This document shows, in pieces, positions 33,721 to 40,767 of a stretch of DNA of 48,670 nucleotides. Position numbers and translations under genes: made by a program. The notes under the pieces are model-generated. The model saw nothing but the letters and a program-made list of their open reading frames with translations, was not told the origin of the DNA and ran no database searches. The DNA comes from Halonotius terrestris (lineage in GTDB: Archaea; Halobacteriota; Halobacteria; Halobacteriales; Haloferacaceae): the NCBI RefSeq assembly GCF_006861665.1, contig NZ_RKLU01000009.1:3681-52350 (forward strand), given 5' to 3'. The first letter of the stretch is position 1; each line of letters opens with the position of its first letter.

Positions 33721-34980
33721 TTAGACCACCTCGAAGAAGCTCATCCAGCCGAGTTCTGCGAACTCAGACTGGTGGGCGTGGAACATGTACAGGCCCGGCT
33801 CATGATCGGAGTAGTCTATCTCGATGATGCCGCGCTGCGCCTGGCATTGCATGATCGTGTCCACTGTCTTATTCGTCGGCGTCAGCGTCGTCCCGTGGTC
33901 GTAGTAGTCGAAGAACTGCGAGTGCGTGTGGAACGAGTTTATGAGGTCGAACTCCGTTGCATTGGAGAGGTAGACGCGCTGGCGTTCGTTCTTGTCGATC
34001 TGGATGGGGCGTTTCGTCTCGCCCGCCGTCCAGTTGCCCTCGCCGTCGGTGTCACCGACTCCGTAACCGAACGCCCGTGTGTTCGCCGCGTAAACCTCGT
34101 TGCCGCCATCGAAGTTGGTGTCGAACGAGTTCATCACCATCACCATCTCGTTGACGGCGTCGTTTTCGGCGTACTCGTGATTCCGGCTCTTTGCCTCTTC
34201 GACGAGTTGCTCCCGGAAGTCGTCGGTAATCGGGCCCGGGTAGTTGACGTACTCGCGTGGATTCTCCCTGACGCGTTCGGGGTCCGGATCGACGATGATC
34301 GTGCCGTAGAGTCCGCGGTGGATGTGCTCTTTCAACGGGAGCGAGTGGCAGTGATAGAAGTGCGTGCCAGCGGGTTGGGCGAGCCATTCGTACGTGAATG
34401 ACTCACCCGTATCGAGTACGCCAGGCCCGTTTTGTGGGATCCCATCCATTCGCGGGTTGAGGTTCTTCAGGTGTGGATGGATCGTATGCGCGTGCCGTCC
34501 CAGATTCGTGAACTTCACGCGAATCAGGTCGCCCTCGACGGCGCGGATCGTCGGTCCGGGCACCTGGCCGTTGTATGCCCACGCCGAGAACTCGACGCCC
34601 GGCGCGATTGCTATCGTCGTGTCGACGGCGGTGAACTCGAATTCCCGTACGGTTCGGCCGTCCTCCTCGTAGACTTGTTGAGGAACGTTATCCTGCCCAC
34701 TTTCTCCGGTATTGAACGCGGTGAGGAACTCGTGCGGGTCGAAATCTAAATCTCGGTATTCACCCACCGCACCGAAGTTACCGTGTTCATCCTCATCGTC
34801 GTGATCGGATGAGGCACTTGCCCGAGAACTACCGAGTCCGACGGCTGCACTCCCAGCGACACCGAGTCCGCCGAGGACCGTGCGGCGACTGACACTCGTT
34901 TCACCAGTGAGTGATTCGACCAGTCGCTCCTCGAGCCGTTCTGTGACGTTTGCTGCGCTACTGTAATCTATCGATGGCAT
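33721..34980 (-). CDS. Two-domain multicopper oxidase (NirK-like type)
   Basis: A 419-residue exported oxidase with Tat motif (SRRTVLGGLG) and no lipobox. Domain 1 carries HTIHPH (H165, H168, H170) and HCHSLPLKEHIHRGLYG (H210, C211, H212, H219), the only type 1 Cys. Domain 2 carries HTH (351-353) and HAH (401-403) without Cys, so it supplies trinuclear-site ligands. This layout is like the oxidases of ammonia-oxidising archaea. The expected axial Met of the type 1 site is replaced by Leu. It heads an operon with a ZIP transporter and a cupredoxin. It may oxidise Mn or Fe; that is inference from its neighbours. ATG 34980 has a CTCCTCC-type site (GGAGGAG) just upstream. Confidence 0.9.
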   Translation of the reverse strand: MPSIDYSSAANVTERLEERLVESLTGETSVSRRTVLGGLGVAGSAAVGLGSSRASASSDHDDEDEHGNFGAVGEYRDLDFDPHEFLTAFNTGESGQDNVPQQVYEEDGRTVREFEFTAVDTTIAIAPGVEFSAWAYNGQVPGPTIRAVEGDLIRVKFTNLGRHAHTIHPHLKNLNPRMDGIPQNGPGVLDTGESFTYEWLAQPAGTHFYHCHSLPLKEHIHRGLYGTIIVDPDPERVRENPREYVNYPGPITDDFREQLVEEAKSRNHEYAENDAVNEMVMVMNSFDTNFDGGNEVYAANTRAFGYGVGDTDGEGNWTAGETKRPIQIDKNERQRVYLSNATEFDLINSFHTHSQFFDYYDHGTTLTPTNKTVDTIMQCQAQRGIIEIDYSDHEPGLYMFHAHQSEFAELGWMSFFEVV

Positions 34981-35035
34981 GATCTCCTCCGCTGGTCAAG
35001 CCTTCGCATACCCATACACGTCTATTGCCCCACCC

Positions 35036-35045
35036 AATATATAAA
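35036..35045 (-). promoter_or_regulatory. TATA box of the oxidase-ZIP-cupredoxin operon
   Basis: On the minus strand the element tttatatatt lies about 60 bases before the ATG at 34980, giving a leader of about 30 bases that holds the ribosome-binding site GGAGGAG (34984-34990). The two TTAGA-type palindromes (35046-35076) sit directly upstream of it. Confidence 0.6.
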
Positions 35046-35059
35046 TTAGACTCATCTAA
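35046..35059. promoter_or_regulatory. Metalloregulator-type operator box 1
   Basis: ttagactcatctaa is a palindrome of the form TTAGA-N4-TCTAA. It lies just upstream of the TATA box of the oxidase-ZIP-cupredoxin operon, next to a second box. A related TTAG-N6-CTAA box lies in the promoter of the DtxR/MntR-type gene. The form fits binding sites of this regulator family. Confidence 0.6.
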
Positions 35060-35061
35060 AC

Positions 35062-35076
35062 TTAGATTGAGTCTAA
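35062..35076. promoter_or_regulatory. Metalloregulator-type operator box 2
   Basis: ttagattgagtctaa is a palindrome TTAGA-N5-TCTAA, 2 bases from box 1. The outer arms of both boxes also pair with each other (ttagactca at 35046-35054 with tgagtctaa at 35068-35076), so the pair forms a larger dyad and could seat two dimers. Confidence 0.6.
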
Positions 35077-35108
35077 ACTAATAGCCTCCAGTAGGGAGAC
35101 TCATTAGT

Positions 35109-35786
35109 TTAGTTTGAAGCCCCAGCGAGCGTTTGAGCGGATATAGATCGGGCAACTTCCTCTGGGAGTGCAACTCGTTCGTCGGTGCCATCGGGAACAA
35201 GCGTCACCATCCCAAATGAGGTAGTCTCAACAATTTCGACTACAGTTGTTGGGGTAATCCCGTGTTCAGACAGGTACCGGAGTAGATCTGGGTCATTGTC
35301 TGGCACCCGCTCGATTCGAACCTTATCGCCGACCTGCTGATCAGCGAGGGTTTCACCGGATTGTGGCGGTGAAACGTCCAGATCCGCTGTGGGAATCGGG
35401 TCGCCATGCGGGTCAACTGCCGGATCCCCGAGCTGCTCTGCAATTCGGTCAGCGAATTGATTGCTGATATGGTGTTCGAGGCGATCTGCTTCGTCGTGTA
35501 CCTCAGCCCAATCGTACTCGAGGCGCTCCGTCAGGTATCGTTCTAAGAGCCGATGATGGCGAATGATTTCGAGCGCGACAGGAATTCCAGTCTCCGTGAG
35601 TACAACGCCCTTGTAGGGCTCGTAATGGACAAAATCGCGCTCGGCCAATTTTTTTACCATACTGGTGACTGACGGTTGTTCAACGTCCATGTACTCAGCG
35701 AGCGTCGAGGTCCGCACCCGTTCATCCGTTTCGTCCTGAAGGTAATAGATCGCTTTGAGATAATCCTCCATGATGGCGCTCAGCAT
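35109..35786 (-). CDS. DtxR/MntR-family metal-dependent regulator
   Basis: A 225-residue regulator with an N-terminal winged helix (about 1-65), a dimerisation and metal domain (about 66-140) and a C-terminal FeoA/SH3-like domain (about 145-222). Metal-site candidates are D8, H78, D101, E104 and H105. D8 matches MntR (Met in DtxR), and Asp sits where DtxR has Cys102, so Mn sensing is likely but not proven; Lys11 replaces the MntR Glu11. The ATG at 35786 gives the usual N terminus (MLSAIMEDYLKAIYYL). The promoter holds a TATTA-like box with a TTAG-N6-CTAA palindrome between it and the start, so it probably represses itself. It lies upstream of the oxidase-ZIP operon. Confidence 0.93.
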   Translation of the reverse strand: MLSAIMEDYLKAIYYLQDETDERVRTSTLAEYMDVEQPSVTSMVKKLAERDFVHYEPYKGVVLTETGIPVALEIIRHHRLLERYLTERLEYDWAEVHDEADRLEHHISNQFADRIAEQLGDPAVDPHGDPIPTADLDVSPPQSGETLADQQVGDKVRIERVPDNDPDLLRYLSEHGITPTTVVEIVETTSFGMVTLVPDGTDERVALPEEVARSISAQTLAGASN

Positions 35787-35796
35787 TAGAATGGAA

Positions 35797-35810
35797 TTAG
35801 ACGGGGCTAA
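35797..35810. promoter_or_regulatory. Operator box in the metalloregulator's own promoter
   Basis: ttagacggggctaa (TTAG-N6-CTAA) lies 11-24 bases upstream of the ATG at 35786 and between the TATA element (35812-35820) and the expected transcription start. The spacing equals box 1 of the oxidase operon (both 14 bases, both beginning TTAGAC). In this place a bound protein would block initiation. Confidence 0.6.
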
Positions 35811-35811
35811 G

Positions 35812-35820
35812 TTTATAATT
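35812..35820 (-). promoter_or_regulatory. TATA box of the metalloregulator gene
   Basis: On the minus strand aattataaa is centred about 30 bases before the ATG at 35786, the leaderless or nearly leaderless spacing. Confidence 0.55.
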
Positions 35821-35972
35821 TGCCACGGGATGATTTGTCTTGTCGACAGCTGTGGGCGTAAATCTGAGATGGGTCCGGTTATCGCCACAGTCAACACTTG
35901 CACATTGATTTTCCGTATCTTCCTGTTGTGTTACTCACTGAGACTCAGAATGGCGGGTCGAGAATTCGAACC

Positions 35973-35983
35973 TTTATAATATA
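35973..35983 (+). promoter_or_regulatory. TATA box of the 55-residue histone-fold-like gene
   Basis: tttataatata is centred about 28-29 bases before the ATG at 36006. The region between 35821 and 35972 holds no gene that I can support. Confidence 0.5.
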
Positions 35984-36005
35984 GACGGGAGAAGTCGGCG
36001 ATGGA

Positions 36006-36173
36006 ATGTCTGACCTCATCGTCAAAGCAGCCGTGAAGGACGCACTCTCGGACCAGAACGTCTCGGCAGATTTCTACGACGCCCTCGACGAAGAGGTCGC
36101 CGACCTGCTCGACGACGCCGCAAAGCGTGCTGAGGCCAACGACCGGAAGACGGTCCAGCCCCGCGACCTCTAA
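36006..36173 (+). CDS. 55-residue histone-fold-like protein (DUF1931 type)
   Basis: A small soluble protein (MSDLIVKAAVKDALSDQNVS ... VQPRDL) of about three helices. It matches my memory of the haloarchaeal DUF1931-type family: helix LIVKAAVKDAL, then ADFYDALDEEVADLLDDAAK and the end NDRKTVQPRDL, which resembles histone-fold proteins of the CBF/NF-Y type. Family function is unclear; DNA binding is possible. The start is at 36006. It is followed 71 bases later by TBP. Confidence 0.75.
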   Translation: MSDLIVKAAVKDALSDQNVSADFYDALDEEVADLLDDAAKRAEANDRKTVQPRDL

Positions 36174-36201
36174 TTCGGAAGGTACCACACCGACGCTCGA
36201 A

Positions 36202-36230
36202 GTCACTCCCCGTTTTAAGGGAGTTGTGAC
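36202..36230. promoter_or_regulatory. TBP promoter inside an interrupted inverted repeat
   Basis: The TATA-like element ttttaa (36213-36218) lies 27-32 bases before the ATG at 36245 (leaderless spacing). It is flanked by gtcactccc (36202-36210) and gggagttgtgac (36219-36230), whose parts gtcac/gtgac and tccc/ggga are complementary. The symmetric frame around the TATA box could help autoregulation. Confidence 0.5.
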
Positions 36231-36244
36231 TGGAAGGTACTCCT

Positions 36245-36805
36245 ATGAGTGTCACAGCCGAATCAATTCAAGTCGAGAATGTGGTCGCGTCGTCCGATAT
36301 CGGTCAAGAACTCGATCTGGAAACGCTTTCTGAGGATTTAGGAGCCACCGACTACGATCCCGATAACTTCCCTGGACTCGTATATCGGATGCACGATCCT
36401 AAAGCCGCAGCGCTCATTTTCCGCTCGGGGAAAGTCGTCTGTACGGGTGCAAAAAGCGTCGACGATGTGACGACTGCGTTGGAATACGTCTTCGACGAGC
36501 TCCGTGAATTGGGTGTCGATGTCGCTACCTCTCCAGATATCGAAATCCAGAATATTGTCTCAAGTGGGGACCTCGACCACACACTCAATTTGAATGCGAT
36601 TGCGATCGGCCTTGGTCTCGAACATATCGAATACGAACCAGAGCAGTTCCCGGGGCTCGTCTACCGGCTTGACGACCCGGACGTCGTCGCACTCCTCTTC
36701 GGGAGTGGAAAGCTCGTCATCACGGGCGGAAAACAGCTTGACGATGCTGAACAAGCGCTTACAGTGATTGAAAACCGGCTCACTGACCTCGGGTTACTGG
36801 AGTAA
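36245..36805 (+). CDS. tbp: TATA-binding protein (TBP)
   Basis: A 186-residue archaeal TBP with two TBP repeats (about 8-92 and 98-184). Repeat 1 has NFPGLVYRMHDPKAAALIF then SGKVVCTGAKS; repeat 2 has QFPGLVYRLDDPDVVALLF then SGKLVITGGK. These are the DNA-binding saddle and the Phe residues that kink DNA, all kept. It binds the TATA box and recruits TFB. Haloarchaea often carry several TBPs, some on plasmids. This copy is divergent from no gene and heads a rightward stretch with exonuclease VII genes 86 bases on. Confidence 0.97.
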   Translation: MSVTAESIQVENVVASSDIGQELDLETLSEDLGATDYDPDNFPGLVYRMHDPKAAALIFRSGKVVCTGAKSVDDVTTALEYVFDELRELGVDVATSPDIEIQNIVSSGDLDHTLNLNAIAIGLGLEHIEYEPEQFPGLVYRLDDPDVVALLFGSGKLVITGGKQLDDAEQALTVIENRLTDLGLLE

Positions 36806-36890
36806 TTCAACGACACAGAACAGTTGGCAGGGTACACTGGCACTGGTGAGTACATTTTTGAATCTGCTCTCCCCGTGTTAAGTTAGTGCG

Positions 36891-37934
36891 ATGGCTGATG
36901 CCGAACGGGAGGTAGATGATGTCCTGTCCGGGAATGTTCTTTCAGTCCAAGAGCTGAACGACCGAATTGCATCGGTCGTCCAGGACACGCCTGCCCTCAA
37001 CGGCGTCCGCTGTATTGGCGAGGTCACGGATCTCCACCAGAACAGTACCGCCCTCTATTTCACCCTGACCGACGGCGATGCCGAGCTTCCCTGTATGCTC
37101 TGGGCGAACCGCTATCAGAAGATGGACGCTGACCTCGAGGACGGGGCGGAGGTCATCCTCGAAGGCGATATCGACTACTGGACAGAGGGCGGGAAAATCG
37201 ACCTCAAACCGTGGGAGGTGATCGTCGTCGGCGACGGCGACCAGGCAGCTGCCGTCGAGCGGCTGCGAAGCGAACTCGAAGAGCGTGGCTGGTTTGACGA
37301 CGAGCAGAAACAGCGCCCGCCGGCGTTCCCAGAGCGAGTCGGTGTCGTGACCTCCCTCCGGGGCGACGCTCGCTACGACATCCAGAGCGCGATCCACGAG
37401 CAGGACCCCACCGTCGACATCCTGGTGAAGGATGCGACCGTCCAAGGGTCAGAGGCCCCGACGTCTATCGCGAACGGGATTCACCATCTGGACCGCTCCG
37501 AGGAGGTCGACTCGATCATCGTCGGCCGTGGCGGCGGGAGTGATTCGAACCTCCAGGCGTTCAACACCGAGCGGGTCGCGGAAGCTATCTTCACCGCGAA
37601 CACCCCGACCGTCACGGCGATCGGGCATACTGACGACCGGTTAATCGCAGATCAGGTCGCGGATGTGGCAACGATCACGCCGACGGCCGCTGGCGAGTAT
37701 ATCGTGAATTCCCGCGAGGAGTTCTTCGCGGGCGAGGTCAAGCCGCTGGCACAGCAACTCGACGCTGCGTACGAAACCTTCCAGCAGGAGCACGAACATG
37801 AACGAGAGCTTGCTGAAGCAGTCGACGAGGCGGCCGTACCCGAGGGCCTCCCGCCGGTCTACTACAAGGCCGCAATCGCTGTGCTGTTGTTGCTGTTGTT
37901 GGCCATCACTGGGCTTTGGTTAGGGGTGATCTAA
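36891..37934 (+). CDS. xseA: Exonuclease VII large subunit (XseA) with C-terminal membrane anchor
   Basis: A 347-residue XseA. The N-terminal OB fold (about 16-115: LNDRIASVVQ ... CIGEVTDLHQNSTALYFTLT) binds single-stranded DNA. The catalytic region has GVVTSLRGDARYDI, VGRGGGSDSNLQAFNTERVA and GHTDDRLIADQVAD (GHExD in bacteria). It is shorter than the bacterial protein (about 450) because the long coiled coil is cut. It ends with a clear membrane helix (about 324-345: YKAAIAVLLLLLLAITGLW), not usual for this enzyme. XseA-XseB degrade single-stranded DNA from both ends. XseB follows 2 bases after its stop. Confidence 0.93.
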   Translation: MADAEREVDDVLSGNVLSVQELNDRIASVVQDTPALNGVRCIGEVTDLHQNSTALYFTLTDGDAELPCMLWANRYQKMDADLEDGAEVILEGDIDYWTEGGKIDLKPWEVIVVGDGDQAAAVERLRSELEERGWFDDEQKQRPPAFPERVGVVTSLRGDARYDIQSAIHEQDPTVDILVKDATVQGSEAPTSIANGIHHLDRSEEVDSIIVGRGGGSDSNLQAFNTERVAEAIFTANTPTVTAIGHTDDRLIADQVADVATITPTAAGEYIVNSREEFFAGEVKPLAQQLDAAYETFQQEHEHERELAEAVDEAAVPEGLPPVYYKAAIAVLLLLLLAITGLWLGVI

Positions 37935-37936
37935 GC

Positions 37937-38119
37937 GTGGCAAACGACCAAGAGATCCACGACCGGCTGGCCCGTGTCGAAGAAATCATTGAGCAGCTCG
38001 ATGCGGACGAGTGTGACCTCGATGAAGGGACAAGGCTCCACGAGGAAGGTCAGGAACTCTTGGCCGAGGTGCAAGAAATCCTCGACAACGGGCGTGGAGA
38101 GGTCGTGGAACTCGAGTAG
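37937..38119 (+). CDS. xseB: Exonuclease VII small subunit (XseB)
   Basis: A 60-residue two-helix subunit (RVEEIIEQLDADECDLDEGT then RLHEEGQELLAEVQEILD), matching the bacterial XseB hairpin. The GTG at 37937 is preferred over an in-frame TTG at 37916 inside xseA. It wraps the XseA coiled coil in known complexes, which is interesting because the coiled coil of this XseA is shortened. It ends just before an inverted repeat at 38135. Confidence 0.9.
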   Translation: MANDQEIHDRLARVEEIIEQLDADECDLDEGTRLHEEGQELLAEVQEILDNGRGEVVELE

Positions 38120-38134
38120 AGCGCCATTCCAACC

Positions 38135-38175
38135 TTAACCAACAGACAACGGCATCTAACCCCGTTGTTGGTTAA
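38135..38175. repeat. Imperfect inverted repeat before the conjugation operon
   Basis: Arms ttaaccaacagacaacgg (38135-38152) and ccgttgttggttaa (38162-38175) pair with one 4-base bulge and a 9-base loop. It is 15 bases after the XseB stop and about 150 bases before the first gene of the conjugation operon. It may be a terminator, an operator or part of a transfer origin; the sequence alone does not decide. Confidence 0.5.
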
Positions 38176-38322
38176 CGGTACCTTTGCAAGGTGAACGAGC
38201 TCTCCGGTTATAATTTACTTTAGAATTTTGCGCCAGTTGGTGGCCAGAAAGCATATACCGATCTTCTAGCTATCGCACCACCATGGACCGGGGTTCAACC
38301 GGTGCATACCCACCCCGCACAT

Positions 38323-38571
38323 ATGATCACACGGGCAGTCACCATCGAAGACATCGATGATCTGTACCTGACGTGGAACAGCCATATCAACGGTTCCGCC
38401 CTCTATCGCCGCGCCCTCCGAGATGAGATGGAGCTTCGCCACGTCGACCCCGACGAGCTTCGAGATCTCTTCGAACGGGCCCGCGAACAGGGCTACACGA
38501 AAGACGAGATCGTCGACGAGACCAACCGCTACGCTGATCTGAAAGCACTCGTCGACGACGCAGAGGAGTAA
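38323..38571 (+). CDS. Hypothetical helical protein at the head of the conjugation operon
   Basis: An 82-residue soluble acidic protein, mostly helical (MITRAVTIEDIDDLYLTWNS ... EIVDETNRYADLKALVDDAEE). An in-frame GTG at 38302 could extend it by seven residues. It lies 6 bases before the next gene, so it is in the operon. No family is recognised. A TATA-like element (catata, about 38250) lies upstream. Confidence 0.65.
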   Translation: MITRAVTIEDIDDLYLTWNSHINGSALYRRALRDEMELRHVDPDELRDLFERAREQGYTKDEIVDETNRYADLKALVDDAEE

Positions 38572-38577
38572 CCCGCT

Positions 38578-39000
38578 ATGTCACAGGACAATACGCCCTC
38601 CGAGACGGCCCCGAATCGCGCCGACAGCCAGTCCACGGCGGCAAGTAGGCTTCCCAGGCAAGCTATGTTCATCGTCGTCGTCCTGAGCCTGTTCGCTGTG
38701 GAACCCGCCGCCGCACAGACGAATGCCGTCTGTAGTGCGGACAACCTTCCCAGCATGATCGAGGGCTTCTTCCAGCTTACCACGGCGCTGGGCATTGTCG
38801 GCCTCGCAGTCGTGTGGCAGGCCGACTCCCTTATCGAGATGTTCACGATCACGCCCGAGCAGAAGAAGGGCCTCAAGCGCCACAAGCGCTCCGCGATGAA
38901 GTCCGCGGTCGTCCTCGTCGCCCTCGGACCACTCTACACCGTCGCTGGGTCGATGATGAACCTCCCGCTGGCGCAGTGCGTCGACCTCGCCCCCTGGTAG
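38578..39000 (+). CDS. Small pilin-like membrane protein (VirB2/TrbC-like layout)
   Basis: A 140-residue protein with a hydrophilic N terminus, a signal-like helix ending EPAAAQ (about 29-47), then two more membrane helices (about 65-85 and 107-128) and a basic loop (QKKGLKRHKRS). This layout of a cleavable signal and two helices with a short basic loop is typical of VirB2/TrbC-type pilins, but there is no sequence proof. Two Cys (52 and 134, one before each outer end) might form a disulfide. Its place at the start of the transfer operon supports the reading. Confidence 0.65.
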   Translation: MSQDNTPSETAPNRADSQSTAASRLPRQAMFIVVVLSLFAVEPAAAQTNAVCSADNLPSMIEGFFQLTTALGIVGLAVVWQADSLIEMFTITPEQKKGLKRHKRSAMKSAVVLVALGPLYTVAGSMMNLPLAQCVDLAPW

Positions 39001-39028
39001 GTGACTACCACCCCCGTCGCGAGCCCCC

Positions 39029-40765
39029 ATGAAACAACGAGAGCTCTCCGTGCTAATGGCCGCCCTGTTCGTGACGAGCCTAGTCACGGGTCTCGTTACT
39101 GCAAGCCCGCCACGGCCAGGCACGGAGGGGAATGGGCTCACTGAGAATGAATCAGCGACGCTGTGGTCTCGCGACGCGGACAACTACATCAGCCAGGAGG
39201 AGTATCAGCAGCGGTACGGCGAGAGCCGGACCGCGATGCACCAACTCGCAAACGGGACGGACATCACGTTCAAGCGCCCGCCGGCGACAGCTGCAACGTG
39301 GACGCGAAACGATTTCGCTGCTCTCGAACCCGGTGGGTCGGATACGTCCGTGCATCCGCGCCACGCGTCGCTCGAAGACGGGGTGTTCATCGAGGACGCC
39401 CACGCCACGGTGTTCGCAGTGCAGCCGTCGACGCGAGGTCACTTGGAGTCGGGTGACACGCCGCTCTATATCGCGCCGAACGGCACGATGCGGGGGTTCG
39501 TCGACTATCGCGTTCGCGTCCCGAACGGAAGCTCTTCGGGGAACACGACGATCGAGTGGTCGCTCACGAGCAACGAGGTCGAGGAGGTTCGATTGCAGAA
39601 GGATGGCGAAACCATCGTCGAGCGTGACGGCTCGCACACGCCGGCCCTCGACTACCAGATCGAGGATGACTGGAGTGCAAACCTCACGCTTGAAGCCGAG
39701 ATCAGCGTCCGGTTGAAGAAGACCACGCGAATCGACCGAGGCGACGAGACCGATGTCGAGGTCACGTATCGTACCGAGTCGCTCAACGTCTCGGACTCGA
39801 TCGCCGTCGAGATCTACGACCTCTCGGCGTACCCCTACTACGCCGAGTATCCCAATGGTGACGCCGGTGTGGCTATCTTCCAGTCCAGACCGTGGCAGGG
39901 GTACACGCTCACGGAGAATGGAAGCGCACGAGTCCGTGGCGTCTGGCGGTTCTACACCGCGCGGAACACCAACTGGGACACGCTCGTTCGGTCGAATCGG
40001 ACCGACAGCGCCACCGTCGAGTCTGACGCGATTCCGGTCTATGTTCACGCGTATCCGTCGCGAATCGGCCCGCGTGCTGAACCAATTCGCGATGGCCCAG
40101 AGATCATCGACACCTGGGGCACTGACCGACCGTCTCCGGACGGCACTCTCGGTGAGAACATCAACATCGACATCGTCAACCAGTCGTACACGACGACGTA
40201 CGGTGTTGCGGTTCGCGCGGAGAACGTCGACCGCGACGCGCTCCAAGTAGCGGGGATCGTGCGGGGTGTGAACGCCTCGATTGTGGCACCTGACGCTGGC
40301 TCAGAGCGGCAGCTCCGGCGCAGTAATCTGACTGTTGAGGTGCTCCAGCAGAACGAAAGCCAGGCCACACTCCGCATCGAGCTCCGGGATAACGAGACCG
40401 GCGCACCAATCGTGCTCAGCGATCCCGACCGACGATATCCAATCGGTGGGAACACTCGCAACGGCTACATCACCGTCGCGGAGCAACGCGTCGAGACCAA
40501 CGCCTCCGGGGTGGCGATTGTGACGATCGACGAGCCGGGTATCTACACGGCTCGGTACCACCCAGGTTCGTGGCTCGGGCACGACCCCGCGTATGTGAGT
40601 GCGACGGCAACTGTTCGCTGGCACCCGCTCGGCACCATCGACGGTTGGTTCGCGTTCATTTTCGAGGTTGGCTGGCAGCTCATCCCGTTTCTTGTGATGT
40701 TCTACGCTGGCAAACGACTTCTCCGAATGCTCGGTCCAGAAGACATCTTCCAACGGAACCCATAG
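39029..40765 (+). CDS. Large surface protein with C-terminal membrane anchor
   Basis: A 578-residue exported protein. It has an N-terminal signal peptide (MKQRELSVLMAALFVTSLVT), a large outside domain and a C-terminal membrane helix (about 545-562) with a basic cytoplasmic end. It carries many Asn-x-Ser/Thr sites (for example NGT, NES, NTT, NLT, NVS, NGS, NRT, NQS, NAS), so heavy N-glycosylation is likely, as for haloarchaeal surface proteins. Beta-rich repeats are suggested near the C terminus. The role may be contact with the recipient cell or an outer part of the transfer machine. No family is recognised. Confidence 0.8.
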   Translation: MKQRELSVLMAALFVTSLVTGLVTASPPRPGTEGNGLTENESATLWSRDADNYISQEEYQQRYGESRTAMHQLANGTDITFKRPPATAATWTRNDFAALEPGGSDTSVHPRHASLEDGVFIEDAHATVFAVQPSTRGHLESGDTPLYIAPNGTMRGFVDYRVRVPNGSSSGNTTIEWSLTSNEVEEVRLQKDGETIVERDGSHTPALDYQIEDDWSANLTLEAEISVRLKKTTRIDRGDETDVEVTYRTESLNVSDSIAVEIYDLSAYPYYAEYPNGDAGVAIFQSRPWQGYTLTENGSARVRGVWRFYTARNTNWDTLVRSNRTDSATVESDAIPVYVHAYPSRIGPRAEPIRDGPEIIDTWGTDRPSPDGTLGENINIDIVNQSYTTTYGVAVRAENVDRDALQVAGIVRGVNASIVAPDAGSERQLRRSNLTVEVLQQNESQATLRIELRDNETGAPIVLSDPDRRYPIGGNTRNGYITVAEQRVETNASGVAIVTIDEPGIYTARYHPGSWLGHDPAYVSATATVRWHPLGTIDGWFAFIFEVGWQLIPFLVMFYAGKRLLRMLGPEDIFQRNP

Positions 40766-40767
40766 TC

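Noticed and set aside
35787-35903. N-terminal extension of the DtxR/MntR-type regulator
   Set aside because: It would run through the TATA box and operator; the family starts at MLSAIMEDYL.
35931-36206. Minus-strand frame opposite the 55-residue histone-fold-like gene
   Set aside because: It is a shadow of a better supported small gene that has its own TATA box.
39152-40246. 364-codon frame opposite the surface protein gene
   Set aside because: Val/Arg/Asp-biased shadow frame; the plus strand has a signal peptide, glycosylation sites and operon spacing.
40570-40767. Upstream extension of the Tat lipoprotein in the transfer operon
   Set aside because: It shadows the end of the surface protein gene, and the Tat signal begins only at the ATG at 40768.
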